A DNA stretch of 64,000 bases from Argentina anserina (GCF_933775445.1 NC_065872.1:8370001-8434000); one strand, 5' to 3'. Numbered from the stretch's first letter, positions 45,940 through 59,691 are shown. Numbers and translations are program-made. Notes: generated by a model not told the origin, from the sequence alone.

Positions 45940-48900
45940 ATGGCTGAGAAAGCTAGTGACCCATCACCTCAACCTGCTGCTGTTCCATCTGCTCAAGACA
46001 ATGTTACTCAAAATGATCAGAGTGCAAATATGGTTTCTGGGGTTCTTGGATCGTTTACGAAAGGTATACTGACTAGGTCGCAGTCCGCAGTCAAGGCTGT
46101 GCAGGTTAAGGCTCGCCATCTCGTCTCTCAAAACAAACGAAGATACCAGGTACATTGTCAGACCTGTCTTCAGTTTTCTTTCTTGATTGTAATGCCGATT
46201 TCAAGTACTGTATCTCCTTTTCAATGTCAGTAGAATGTGAATTGGATTCTTGGATTGGGAAGCGGGGAGTTTCTAGACTTCTAGTCATATAACCTGAGAT
46301 CACTAACCAGATAGCAAAATCAAATACTTTGAATACAGAAAAGGATGAAAATAAGATTAGTCAATAGTTCACACAAATCACATAAGGCTTATAGACCAGA
46401 GTAAGTGCTCATCCACATTTGAACTCTGTGGTCCATTTCCTTTAGGACTTCTTATAGTCGGCTAATCTTGGAGTATCCTTCATGAGATATATAATGCAAG
46501 GCCATTTATCTTAAAACTTAAACAGAAATAACTGTTCTGTGAGAATAAGATACTGCATGAAAAGAAGCTTCAAAAGCACTTGACATTTGATATACTTAAT
46601 TTCTTATATCCTGCTAATGCTTATGTATAGTTGTGTGTAGGATATTGTAATTGTTACAGACTTGCTTAAAAATAAATGCAAGACTGGGGTTTGTGCATGT
46701 ACATGTTTTCTCATATGTTCCCTTCATTTACATCTATGACTAATTATGACCTTGTCTGTAACATAATATGCAAGTTTTCTGCAAAAGTCAGTTTGACATC
46801 TATAACCACAAAATTTGCAGGAGGGAGGTTTTGATTTAGATATGACATACATTACTGAAAATATTATTGCTATGGGTTTCCCGGCTGGAGATATAAGTTC
46901 TGGATTTTTCGGATATGTCGAGGTAAGACAATTATGTGGTATATATCTAAAAGTCAATACATCAAGTTTGGTTGTACCATTCTAAAAGTGCCAAATCAAA
47001 ATGTGATACAGGGGTTTTATCGGAATCATATGGAAGAAGTGATAAGGTTTTTTGAAACTAATCACAAGGTAATAAGTGGTTTTCATTTGAATGATGAAAT
47101 TGACTCTATGCAACATAATATCTTCATTACCTAGTACATAAACAATAGAGGGGTCAAAAGTATGGTGTTATTTATTTTATTTTATTTTGCTCATCTGCAA
47201 TTGAAGTCCTTTTCTTTTATGATATCTTTTACTCCAATGATTAATAATACAAGTATAATTTCTCTCATATTGCAGGGACATTATAAAGTGTACAATCTTT
47301 GTTCAGAGAGGTTATATGATGCATCGCGATTTGAGGGGAAGGTGCAATTTATTATTTCACCTCAGATTCTGTATAATACTTAATAAAGTGGGAGGACTTG
47401 ATAGGATTATTAAGTTCAAAGTCTTCTTCTCTGATATCCATTTGCAGAAACATAACACCTTAAATTTTCATATATTTTCCTATAAATCCATGGTCAAATA
47501 CATTGCAAAAAGTTCAGACTATTTCAAATTTAACTTTTCATCTCATGTTTAGTTGTTTACAAAAAGTCTATAACCTGTTGATTAGCTGAGGTCTTTTTGT
47601 TGCTGCTAGATGCAATGTTTGACATTTTTTTTGTTTGTATAACAGTGATGGTACTGCATAAATGATTGAGATTTGAAAGTTTTTTAGTTCACGTCACATC
47701 ACATTTTAATTAAGTGTATGTATGTGCGTTGCACTGCATGAATGTTGATCTTACCTTTCTGTTGGGAATATAAGAACAGTTAGGAATGTAATGTCAAATA
47801 GATTCGCAGGCTAAACGTCTCAATGCTGAATATCTGTTTACCATTATGTGAGATCACAGTTTTACTGTATTTTCCCCTTGAATGTTTCAAGGCTGCAAGT
47901 TTCCCATTTGATGATCATAATTGCCCCCCAATCCAACTTATTGGATCCTTCTGTCAAAGTGCTCATTCATGGTTAAAGGAGGATATTGAAAATGTTGTGG
48001 TTGTTCATTGTAAAGCTGGTATGGCAAGGACAGGAGTAATGATTTGTAGCCTTCTCCTATACCTTAAGGTGTGATTTCTACCAGCAATCTTGCAATGTGT
48101 GGGTTGTATGGTGGAACAGTTGTTTCTTGTGTTAAATCTATGTGTTCTTACATAGGACTAAACTATTTTTCCTCATTTTTGCTTTTTCCATTTTGCTATC
48201 TTCTGCAGTTCTTTCCTACAGCTGAGGAGGCCATCTATTACTATAACCATAAAAGATGTGTAGATGGAAAGGCTATGGTTCTTCCGAGTCAGATTGTTAG
48301 TCGATTACTTTTGTGGATTTTCTCATTTTAAGGTTGATGATTTTCATTTCTTTACATCATTTTAATTGGCAAGCTTTTCTTGCTTTTCCTAGAGGTACGT
48401 GAAATATTTTGACATTATCTCAAGAAAATTCAATGGAGAATGTCCTCCTCGAAGGTACCCTTCTCTTTCTCCAAATCCATATGACCTTACATATTATTGT
48501 ATAAAACATTATAGGCATCGTATCTGTAGGTTCTAACGAGGACCTAGCTTGTGGAGTTGATATAAAGACCTTTGGATCAGTTCCTTGTGTATAGTCCACA
48601 AGTCATAACATAAAGAAAATAGTTAGAATCAGTTCCCTGTAGATTCCTTGTACATGCACATATTTTTATAGAACTGTCTGTATGTCTTTTAGCAAGCATG
48701 TAAGGTTCCATTTTCAGAGATACTGAGATTCTATTGTTATAGGTGCATGCTCAGGGGATTCCGGATTCACAACTGCCCTTACTGGATTAGGCCCTGCATT
48801 ACAGTCTCTGATCATAATGGTAACCTTTGATTTTGCTGTTCCAAGGATCAATCTCTCTGCAATAAATGATGCTTTGAGGCAATACATGTCATTAATTTAA

Positions 48901-50315
48901 GGGTGCACTTTGCATGTAGAAAATCTTAAGATCTTTATTATTGGGCCTTAATTTTGTGTTAAAAAAGAGTGATTAAGATAAAAATTATGGTATTTTGGGT
49001 TACACACACCCTTCAGAGAACTTCCCTTAAAAGATTTCTTTATGATTCATCATTATATATTTCCTTGCATGTTTTAAAAACACCATTGATGTTATTCTTT
49101 ACCTACTGTAACAAATCTTAGGACACTATAACAAGTCATGTTATCATGAAATTATGTTTTTCCTAATCTCAGGAACTTTGTTCTCATCAAGAAAGCATCC
49201 CAAAACAAAAGATTTAATGGTACATTTTTTTCAGCACAATAACTGATAAGCTTGCATTTTTTTCCTTGTTTTTTTGTTTTGAATTCTAACTTTACAATAC
49301 CGAGGGGAACCTGCATTTGATTTCTGATTTATGCTCACCAACTCAATTTTAGCCAGAAGATTTCTGGATCAGTGCACGGAAGAAAGGGATTGTTGTTTTC
49401 GCTCTACCAGGGGAGCCTGGTCTAGCAGAGTTGGTAGGGGATTTCAAAATCTATTTCCATGATCGCCACGGGGATTTCTATTGGTCTGTAAACTGATTCC
49501 CTTCTTTTACTCTCACTTATGTTATGGATTGAAATATCATTTCATGATTTTAGTGAAGATGTGGCAATTTGCAACTTGTGAAAATGCATTACTCCCTTGA
49601 AACTGCTTAGTAATTGAAAATTTATATACGTGTATGAATACAAAAAGAGATTACACTCCCAGAATATGGCTTGTTATATTTCTCGTCTTTTTCTATTTTC
49701 AGCTGGTTAAATACGAGGACAGAAAACAACAGAATATTCTTAAAAGCCGATGATCTGGATGGTTTTGACAAGGTGAATGGCGTGACCTTCATTTAGAATA
49801 TTACATTTTGCTCCCTTGGTGCTTGCTTGTGAAAAGCCATTGATTATATTTTGCAGAGAAAATTACCGTCTCCAAGATTTCAGATTGAAGTGGTCCTTAT
49901 AGACTACAATGGCACTTCTCCTACAATACCTAAAGCAGATTCTTCAAGTAGAAAACCCGATGGTAGCTCAAATGATGCCTCTGCTTCAAGTGGTGGTGAT
50001 GCAGCCAATATGAATCAAAGAAAAAGAGATGGTGATGATGTATTTTCAGACAGTGAGGGAGAGGAGTCTGGGGATCGAAAGGGCAGGCTAGCAGAGGCTA
50101 ATTCCAAAGCTAGGACTACCGCGCCTGATCACTCGTCCAAAACAATAGGAAATAAAATGGAAAGTTCGGCTCAAACTGTTGATCACCCAAGCAATGTTTC
50201 TTCCCATAAACAAACTTCTGATGGGGCAGGAAAATCTGGAGCAGAGGATATTAGGGCAATAGCTGCTGATGCTTCAGTTTTCTCTTTTGGGGATGAAGAC
50301 TTTGACAGTGAATGA
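45940..50315 (+). CDS. PTEN2: PTEN2-type dual-specificity lipid/protein phosphatase
   Basis: Phosphatase of the PTEN family that acts on 3-phosphoinositides; plant PTEN2 also binds phosphatidic acid. Twelve exons in phase: 45940-46149, 46821-46922, 47012-47068, 47276-47341, 47892-48068, 48209-48295, 48393-48454, 48743-48819, 49173-49219, 49353-49483, 49703-49772, 49857-50315. 514 aa. The catalytic loop HCKAGMARTG holds Cys185 and Arg191, with Met189 where animal PTEN has Lys, as I recall for plant PTEN2. FDDHN (151-155) is the general-acid loop. A C2 domain follows (about 210-370). The tail is hydrophilic and acidic (DDVFSDSEGEESGD). Acceptor of exon 5 is a weak CAAG. Confidence 0.93.
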
Positions 50316-50953
50316 AGCCATTTATCTGACTGTTGCTCGAATCTGTATCAGAAACACTAGTGTAAAGCATTCTAAACAAATGATAGTGGTCGGAATGATT
50401 ATAGGAATCAGATGTTAGTTAATTAGCTCATTTTCATTGGGGCAACCAGATGTTAGTTAAATTTAGTTACCACCTCCTGCAATTTTTCCTAGTTATGTTC
50501 TTTATCATCTTTTTGCATCTCAGGCAATTTTGCCAGGTCCGAAAGGGTGAATTTAACTCACTTTCATCATAACACAAGGAGTCAGTAGCCGTAAAAGGTA
50601 GTTCGGGTTAGTGAAGAAAAAGAAAACTAGGACAGAAAGAAAATGAATAATGTTTGACACCTATAAATAGAAGTATACATGAATGAATACAAGTATACAA
50701 CAGTCTTGGTACTAAGAGTCTAAGACACGCTGCATTTCTTGTCACATAAAAACTTTCAATCTGCATAAAATCTTTGGGCAGATGAAGCTGAATATTCTGG
50801 ACCATAATCCAATTTGATCATCAGCAAAATTTGAAGGTATTTTCTCCGGCACAGATCGTTCCAAAACTTTGAGCAACCACATGGCTCCAGAGGAGCAAAA
50901 TATTATGAAAAGATTCAGAGCTGCCTTGTAGTCTATTTCTTTTTCCTTTTGTC
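50316..50953. other. Convergent 3' flanks of PTEN2 and SDN
   Basis: Repeats GATGTTAGTTAA (50410, 50450). No gene is seen. Confidence 0.5.
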
Positions 50954-51478
50954 CTATTTTTTATGCAGCATTTTTTCTTGTCCTTCTGGAACTTGGCTCT
51001 TCAGCATAGAAATCTCGTATTCCCTGTTTTTAATTTCTTGCTTCAATCCTTCAATATCTTTTAGCTGCTCTGAGCACTGTTTCATTAGCTTTTCTTGTTC
51101 TTGCTTCAATTTTTCTATCTCTTTCAGATGATCGCAACAGTGATCTATGCCTGACATTGTCTCATCTTCTATTGTCTGACCTGTCTTTTGTTTCTTATTT
51201 GCACATGTGTTCTCCTCAACTTCGACAGCTCTCTTAGAAGAGATTTGGTCCAAGAAACCACTATGTGCCATTTTACGAACATAAAATTGACTAGTTACGC
51301 CTGTGCTGACCTTAAATTCAACAAGTTTTTGTGGCAGTCCATTTGAGTCCTAGAATAAGACAGTGACAAGCTTATCTCTGTTTCCTTGATAAAGGACGCA
51401 AATGACTTCATAATGACAACTAACTTCGAATAAAAAGAACAAAAACATATTTGTGCCACCAATTCTACTCAATGGTGT

Positions 51479-51529
<51 letters not shown>

Positions 51530-53924
51530 ATGGTTTGTGGTTTGTACCTTTTCCTGAGTTCCTTTGAGCTTATCATATGCTAGCTGTGCTTCTTGTTCAT
51601 TCGCAAATATAGCATAGGCAGAGAATATATCTCTTTTGGCTTTAACTGATGGTTTCTGTACACGATAAATTATGTCAAAATACAATAGAGATATGGGGAG
51701 GGAGAGGGGAGGGTAAAAGTTAATTTTTTTTCAAATATCTTTTGACAACTTAGATAACTTTTCAACTGAAGTTAAAAGTTAACTTGCTGTAGAGTTAATT
51801 GTTTTCAAATATCGCAGAAAAATGTGAACTAATATAATTAAAGAACTATTCCTTGGCATATTATTCACCAGATAATTTCATCAATATTCATAATGTGATG
51901 TGTAACACAGTGACATATTCCTCTACAGCAAACTAATCCCAGGAACCACTATTCAGAATATATAAGAAAGTAAGAGTAATGTATTATACATTGACTTGTA
52001 AGGTGAAGTTTCCACTAATGGCTTTATTCAACTCTTGTCTAGGCACTGTTCTTGGTATCATGTGAAGGAGTAGCTTGCCTGTATCAATTTTAGGTACCTA
52101 CAAACAAAAGGATATTACAACAATAATGATGGAACAGGAGCATAGTATAAGAATTTAAATGATCGTCTGATTGATTACAGATACTCACATCCCCCTGAAC
52201 TGATGGAATGGTATCACCAACTTCACGCTCTACCTTAGCAAGAACAAGTTTCATTGCAGCACATGCATCATCTAGACAATTGTGTGGAGAACCTTTCTTT
52301 CTAAGTTCATAGCCCAACACAATCTAAGGCAAAAAAAAGTATTATAAGACAATAAGTCATGAAATCAATGTTATCATGAAATGGACTAATTATAGCTTGC
52401 ATGGTGTGAATATGAATATTTGACTGATATAAAAGTAAATCAACAGGTTTATTGAAACTTGCCTGGCAAAGATTATTCAAGGAAGGTTTTCTATAAATAG
52501 GTGCATCGGCATATCTAAACAAATATGCGGTATCAATCACCATTATATGGTCTATCTTCAATGCTGTAAACCATAAAAACGTCATAATCAGAAAAACAAA
52601 CAGACGAACTGGATCTGAAAAAAGGATATAAAAAAAGATTTTGGATTGAATGCAACTCAAAACCAATTTACAGAAACAAAAAATTAACTTACCTTGCAGG
52701 TCATTGCACAAACTGTGCCCAACTAAAATAGTTCCATCTGACAACAACTTCTTGAATGATTTCTACAATACACAAGAATAGTTGAGGTGAAAAGATGTTA
52801 ATGGATTTACCACTTGAAACCAATAAACAACCATTATACCTGTATATCAGCTAAAGTGCATGTAACCCCGACCAACTCAGATGCAGCCACTCCTGTAATC
52901 TCAGTTCTGTAATCAGCAACTTCTTTGCCGGGGTTCACTAGTTCATCCAGTTTAACCTGAAAAAGAACAAAGAATTATATACAATGGCCTCGAACGTTTC
53001 AAAGTACTAATACAGTACCTTCTGAGGTGGACAGCAGTTATACCTCTAAGTTCCGATCCACAACACACACCCTCACCAATGCTTCAGATCCATCATTACA
53101 TAGAACCATCTCACAATCCACAGCAAGGATCTCATTCGACATCATCTGCTTCATCTTCTTCTCAAGCTTGGTAACCAGCCAGTCCTGCTTTGCAACTCTC
53201 ACAAGTCAAAACATAAAGATAAACCACACGACCCGCCAATGTTTGAAACACAAAGAAAATGTTCCTCACAACCAACACACAATGCAGTTTAACGAACCTG
53301 GTTATGCGACCGGAATGAATAGTCCACCGGATACTGCGGGTGCTCAAGCGTAACACGAACCAGCTTCTGCACCAGCCACAACATCGCCCACATTTCAAAA
53401 ACTACTAAACCAATATCAACAACAATGATTTCATTAAACACACATCCACCTACCTGCTCCTTGGACTCATTCGCCGCCGAGTTCTTCAAGAAGTGCTCCA
53501 CACCTTGTCGATTGAAGCTGCATTGCACGACTTTAGCAAAAAGCTGAAAACCACGAGAAACGCATGAGCAATCGAAAAACCATCATTTAAACAAAAGAAA
53601 AAGGTTAAAACTGGTACCTGCAAATCCTCAGGGTTCTCAAAGCTCCTGACGAAAGCAGTCAAGACATCGGTTGACCTTTTGCCGGGATCACTCAAGCTGG
53701 CACCGAATTTATTGTCGTAGCTAGCTAGAAACTGCTTCCAGTCTCCTCGGGAGCCCTTCATGCCTCGCTTCTGGGCCAGCTTCACTATCTCCACAAGGAC
53801 CTGTTTCACCGACAGCATGTTAGATATTCGTAGTCTTAGATGATGATGATTTGGTTGGTTGGAACTGGGAGAAGAGAAAGATGGGTGGGACCTTCTTCTC
53901 GGCGGTGGCGAGGAAGTCGGACAT
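50954..53924 (-). CDS. SDN: Small RNA degrading nuclease (SDN) type 3'-5' exonuclease
   Basis: SDN enzymes trim and degrade mature miRNAs from the 3' end. Twelve exons in phase on the minus strand: 53924-53892, 53800-53618, 53543-53454, 53366-53298, 53184-53044, 52956-52840, 52762-52693, 52563-52463, 52323-52189, 52097-51990, 51655-51548, 51349-50954. 516 aa. DEDDh active-site residues are Asp148 and Glu150 (ILAVDCEM), Asp232 (GHSLCNDL), and His282 with Asp287 (HNCLDD). An RRM-like region lies at about 350-405 ([22 protein letters not shown]). A Lys/Glu coiled coil (about 445-505) ends the protein. The intron after exon 8 uses a GC donor. Closest to SDN1/2 by size; paralogue not resolved. Confidence 0.93.
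51483..51528. repeat. TA microsatellite in an SDN intron
   Basis: About 23 TA units in the intron between exons 11 and 12. Confidence 0.9.
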
Positions 53925-54639
53925 GGCGATTGAGTGAGAGATTCTGGGGCGGGCGGCGGAGGGAGATGCCGTTAAAATTGGGGGTTTAAGGTTTTATGAG
54001 TACAGTATATAGGGGTTTATGCTTATAAGCAGCACCCGCCGTGAAAGCTCAACTGTGAACTAGATTTATTTTTGGCGGTAACAATTGAGCAAGAAACACC
54101 ACCGACGGCGCCGTTAGAATAACGAAATCTGACCTACCATTTTTTTTCTCATGTAAATTCTGAAATTCTTGTATATTCTGTGTAAATACACGGCACAATC
54201 TTTATAAGTTGTGCAAAATACACGCTTATCTACTATGAATTTTAACCATCCAAATTCTAGAGTGTCTCAATTTTTGTTAACTAAGAAAAGGTAAATAGTT
54301 TAAATCACAAACTAAACGTAGTGTTTCGTACTTGCATAGTTGTATGTATGGTCAACTTGACAATTTTCTAGTCATTGTTCAAAATATTGACCACTTAATA
54401 CCATATTAACCATGTACTCCGCATTAATGTATATAAACATATACGTCTCATCTGCTTATGCTCTAATTTACTGAACCTTGCAATTCTGGCAGCAATGACA
54501 AACAAGGCACGGGAGACTAAAATTGACAGGGAAGAGAAATGAAAAGGCCTTGCAAATTAAAAGATGTAAATAACATTTCCAATAACTGAATGCTGATGTA
54601 GTCATGTACATGCGGCAAATCATGATGTGGGACTTGGTC
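53925..54639. other. SDN promoter and 3' flank of the resistance gene
   Basis: GC-rich just upstream of SDN, then AT-rich. No further gene seen. Confidence 0.5.
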
Positions 54640-56971
54640 CTAGGGAAGACTTCGATGAAATTGATGGAACTCCACACCTGATGGAGGATGCCGATCATCC
54701 CATCTTGGACAGTTTCTGATGCGCAAACCGTCAGGCAATATCCTCCAGCGGTCGGAATAATTATTTCCCAGCGCTGTACAACCCCTTATATCCACATACT
54801 TTATAGAAGGTGGATCAATACTCGGCAACGACTGTAGCTTGGCACAACCACGCACAGAAATTTCTCGAAGCTCAGGAAGTTGACAGACGCTTCTTGGTAT
54901 GCTCAGAAAATTGTTTTCACTCAAATCCAAAATCTGCAGCAAGTATAAAATGTCAATTTCATCAGGGATGTCTCCTTCTGCTAAATTGCACCCTCCTAGA
55001 TTTAGTGTTGTCAAAAATGGCGCCCGCCCCCATGGTGCATGTCTCCGCAAGCGTAGTTCAGAGCATCCATGGAAACACAAAAGTTTGAGATTCTGTGACC
55101 CAAGAAAAATGTCTTCGGGGAATTCTTTTATAGCAGTTTCACACGCATCCAGCTCCTCCAACCGGCTCATATAGTATATCTGTTCTGGCAGTGTTTCCAA
55201 CCTCGAGCACAATGACAAATACAGATACTTCAGCGATCGCATCAAACCGACGGAAAATGGAAGTCCCCGAAGGTTCTTGCAACCGCTTAGATTTAGTAAA
55301 ACAAGGCCTCTTAAATACCCAAATGATAAATCCAGGTCTTGAATAGCCGTGCCATCTAAATAGAGTTCTGATAAGGTATCCATGTGATCCACAATACGAG
55401 GAAACTTTCCGAGGTTTGTACATCCTGAAAGAATAAAGGTTTGGAGAGACGGAAGGTTGATTACATCCGGAAGCTCCTTAAGACTCACGCAGCCTTTCAA
55501 ATTCAATAAATCCAGACGTCGGAGTTCCATAATGGAACGGTGAACCTTTGATAACTCTGTACAACCTTCAAGGATCAATGTTTCAAGATTTGGGGCCACA
55601 CTCAAGTCTGGGGTCATGGTTAAATATCGGCAGTTGGAAAGATCCATGCGTACTAGCATGTTCAGCTTGACCTGCTACAAATCAGGAAAACATAGAACAG
55701 AGTATTAATTCTCCTTAATTCTAAAGGAAAGTGTAACCAATCAAAGGAGTTATGCTCAATCACCTTCAAGATTGATATATTATACACATGTTAAGAAAAA
55801 TGTGGTCATTCTCTGTTGCCCACAACAAGGTTAGGGATCCGATTAAAGCACTTATCAAATAGTGCAACTACATTGTTGTTAAGCCTAACAGAATGAACGA
55901 TTTTGATGTGCGTCAGTGTGTGCAACTACAGTAGTAGAGAATGTTGGTTATAATCTTACCGATCCATCCCATAATGTTCTAATGTGGCTATTTGGTATCC
56001 TGAGTTCAACCAGCTGTCCCAATACTAACCAAGATGACAGAGATTTTAAAGGACATTCATGCCATTCCGAAAGCCGCAAGTTTTCACACGGATTTGACAA
56101 GCGCACATTCAGAAAGTTTACATTGCAAATCTTCAACAATCTCAGTTTGCTCATACTTAAGAATGGGTCAGAGTTTCTTCTCCAAAAACCAAATAACGGA
56201 TCAGAGTTCAAAGGGATTTCTTCTTTTTCAGGTAAGCTTAAGAATAGGCCTTCAACAGCAGTTGTTCCCTATATGAAAAACGTAAAATAGCATGTGATCG
56301 AGAAGCAATTATAATGGGGTAGCATGAGTGGTAGAACCTGTATCAATCAGCAATACAGTATGACTAAGATTCGTTGTATTGCACATGAAAATGTGGTAAT
56401 ATGCATGTCTGTGTAAATTATCTGTTTGATCCACATGCATCCTAGACTCTGTATGAATTGATAAATAATAAAACCCTTTTTTTCGGACAAAGATTAATAG
56501 CACCACTTTAAGAAGCGTTGTATTAGACGTAAAAATATGTGTATTTGTCTGTGTGAGTGTGTGACCGCATGGGCGTGTGTATTACATGTAGTACTGTTTT
56601 TTTGGTTTGTTTTTGGAACGAAGCTACTTCATTTCTTATTTCCAAACAAATTAAAACTTCATTTCTTACCGTATTGTCCATAAGCACGTTACGAGCATCC
56701 TCAAAAAACCACGAACTTCTGCCTTTATCATCATCAAGCCACAACCTGCTACGTTTTCCCGGGAGATTCGGCGATTCCCCACGAACAATATGCCAGCCCA
56801 AACACCTTAGTAAATCATGCATCCACAGTTTACCCCTTTGAATTTTAATCAGAGATTTTTCAACCAGGTTTTCTATTCCTAATCCGGAAGTAAAGCCACA
56901 ACCTTTTAGTATCTTTCTTACACGAGCCTTTTCCTTGCCATTGAAGAAGCAAGCAATGTCTAGAAATATAT
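54640..56971 (-). pseudogene. TIR-NBS-LRR resistance gene, 3' half, cut by an LTR element
   Basis: Intracellular immune receptor class. Minus-strand exons in the window: 56971-56670 (incomplete), 56268-55960 and 55671-54640, all phase 0. The first holds the end of NB-ARC: IFLDIACFFNGKEK, LVEKSLIKI and the MHD motif (LWMHDLLRCLGW). The second begins GTTAVEGLFL, the usual NB-ARC/LRR linker of TIR-type receptors. The third is about 344 codons of LRR (PNLETLILEGCTELSKVH, LPSLQTFILSGCTNLGKFP and so on) and ends without a post-LRR domain. Upstream of IFLDIACFF the frame meets the LTR at 56971; the P-loop and TIR parts must lie beyond the window. Unless spliced out with the element, the gene is dead. 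Confidence 0.93.
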
Positions 56972-59689
56972 TGTAATAACCCGAATTTTTAGAAACTAAA
57001 TGTCGAGTATTTTTTAAGTGTTAAACTTGTGAAATTAATTCAAGACGACAATTGGAGGTTTGCGACATTTCAAAACAAAAACGGAAACGTTCTCGGATCG
57101 TTTAATTAGAAAACGTAACGTTACCGCAACGTATAGATCGACTTTTATTCCGTCGCTCGGTTGCAAAAAACTTCCTTCACGAAAGTCGTAGAGCTCATCG
57201 ATACGAATTCGTGGACACGTCAGGCGTTCGAATCGGACGTCGGATGCAAAAGTTATTAACGTCGGAAGTTCGTTTCCGATTTTGGAAATAGTATAAAAGA
57301 AAGGAGAGGAGATTAAAAATCAGAAAATCAGATTTTTTCTAAAAATCAGATCGGGGTACTGTTCACCCGACCCAAAAACCTTCTCCGGCCGATTTCTCCA
57401 CCATCCGACGTCGCCTCGTGTCGTGCCACCTATCAAACTGACGGGCTCGACGAGCTCCATCTTTTGGGCTACGCCTTGCACTCCGGCGACAACCACACAC
57501 GGTGTAGCAACCGCCGGAAGTTACTGCTGTGGCGGCGCCGCCTCCTCCGGCCACCATGACTCAAGATTCTTGGGGGGTTTTGCTTGTCTCAGTCCCAGCA
57601 ACATTCCCACAAAAGGAATCGAGCCAAATCGAAGTGTAAGTACCCGAATCAAAATTTCAATTTCTAGGGTTTGTGAATAGTGCCGATTTCATGTTCTTCG
57701 TTGTTTGGACTGTTTAGACTCGGATTTAGACCTTGGTGTCAACTAGGAAGTTGTTGGAAATGTTGTTTAGGTTGTGGTGGTGAAATTTGGTGATGATTGG
57801 TGGCGGTCGGTGAACAGTAACGCCGAATGAATAGTAACTGTGAATAGTAACTCCGCATGAATAGTGATCTGTAACAGTAACTGTGAATAGTGATCTGTAA
57901 CAGTGAATGTGAACAGTGTCATGGTAAAACAGTAACTTTGAACAGTGTTTTGGTAAAAACAGTAACTATGAACAGTGATTAGTAAACATGAACAGTGTTC
58001 CGTGAACAATGTTTTATGAACAACATTTAGCTGTGCTGAACTCGTCACCTGATATTTTAAGTATCATTTTCTAAGCATTTATCGTGCTATTAGGTGACTG
58101 ACGAAACGAGTGAGGAAATTACTTTCAGGGTCGTGGAAGTTGCACGCAGGAAAGAAGGTGAGTAAAATCTCAGTTATTTACGAATCTACCCTTGCGGTGA
58201 TTCCAAGATTTTTGCAAGAGTTTTTAATATTGAATTACGACACGTATACAATATAGTGGATTACGTATATATCGTATAAATGGTAATAAGTACATATATA
58301 TATAGTTTGCTATATTATATACTGTTATGAATTCATTGGAATTGGTCATTTCGAATGACGAGAATTAAATGTTGAGCATGTGATGTGATTTTTGTACAAT
58401 ATGAGGTGTGATTATTGTACGTGGTTTTAACATGAGTTTGTTAAAATGTTTTGTCTTCGGACGAGTTTTGTCTTCGGACGAGTTTTTGTCTTCGGACGTG
58501 TTTATGAAATATGACATGTATACGATATAATGGATTATATATATATTGTATAAATGGTAAATATGTACATATATATATAGTTTGCTATATAATATACTGT
58601 TATGATTGTATCGTGATTTATGTCATTTCGATGACGAGATTTAAATATCGAGCATGTGATTTTGATTTGTACAATATGATGTGAGATTATTGTACGTGAT
58701 TTTAACATTGAGTTTGTTAAAATGTTGATTTGTCTTCCGACATGATTTTTGGTACAATATGATGTGAGATTATTGTACGTGATTTTAACATTGAGATTGT
58801 TAAAATGTTGATTTGTCTTCGGACATGATTTTTGGTACAATATGATGTGAGATTATTGTACGTGATTTTTAACATTGAGATTGTTAAAATGTTGATTTGT
58901 CTTCGGACGTGATTGGTACAATATGATGTGAGATTATTGTACGTGTTTGGCAAGTCGGAACCTAGCCTTTGGCCGGGCGAAAGTTACGATACAGTTAGAG
59001 CTCTAGTCTGTCTGCCTTAGTACTGCATGTGAGGTAACGGGTGGTTATCTGCTCATGGGTACTCAGATTGTTTTGGATGTTGGGTAGCGGGTGGCTATCC
59101 AACGTCGGCGGTGTATTACGAGAGGGGTAACAGATGTGTACCAGCGTTCTTGGTACCCGTAATATGAATGCATTTGGGTAACCAGAAGGGTTACTTAATT
59201 TCTCATGAGCGTTTTATTTCATATTTCTTTGGGACAACCAGATGGGCCGTCCACTGACTCATGAGTGCATTTATATTTGTTTGATTTGTGAATTTTCGTA
59301 TATATTGATATGCGAGTTATATATTTTCATTTTACTCATACGAGCTGTAAAGCTTACCGGGTTTGTGTTTACAATCCCGGTGCACCAATTCGATGGTGTA
59401 GTGGATAACTCCGCAGGTGTGGATTAGCGGGAATTGACGGACCACTCAGAGGACTTGAAGTTATTTATCTCCAGCTTATGTGAGGATTTTGTGTGACTAT
59501 CTTGTGAGGTTGTTGTGAGGATTATACATTTCCATTTGTTATAATGTTGAATTATAATTTGGTTGTAATAATCGGTTTGACTGAGTTGTATTTTGAACTC
59601 AGAGATGATCCGCTGTGGCATTTTAAATGATTTCGATTTCATCGAGATTGTTTGGTGTTTAACGACTTTGAAATTTTGGGGTCGTTACA
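56972..59689 (+). repeat. 5' LTR of the gypsy element
   Basis: Starts TGTAATAACCCGAATTTTTA, ends GGGGTCGTTACA. A TATAAAAG box is at 57292-57299. Same family as the solo LTR at 35897-38541. Extra 83-bp repeat units make it longer than the solo copy. Confidence 0.95.
58439..58945 (+). repeat. Variable tandem repeats in the LTR
   Basis: A unit of about 83 bp built on GGTACAATATGATGTGAGATTATTG and GTTAAAATGTTGATTTGTCTTC occurs about three times here, against two in the solo LTR. An 18-bp unit (TTTTGTCTTCGGACGAG) is present three times at 58448-58500, against once in the solo copy. Confidence 0.8.
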
Positions 59690-59691
59690 GT

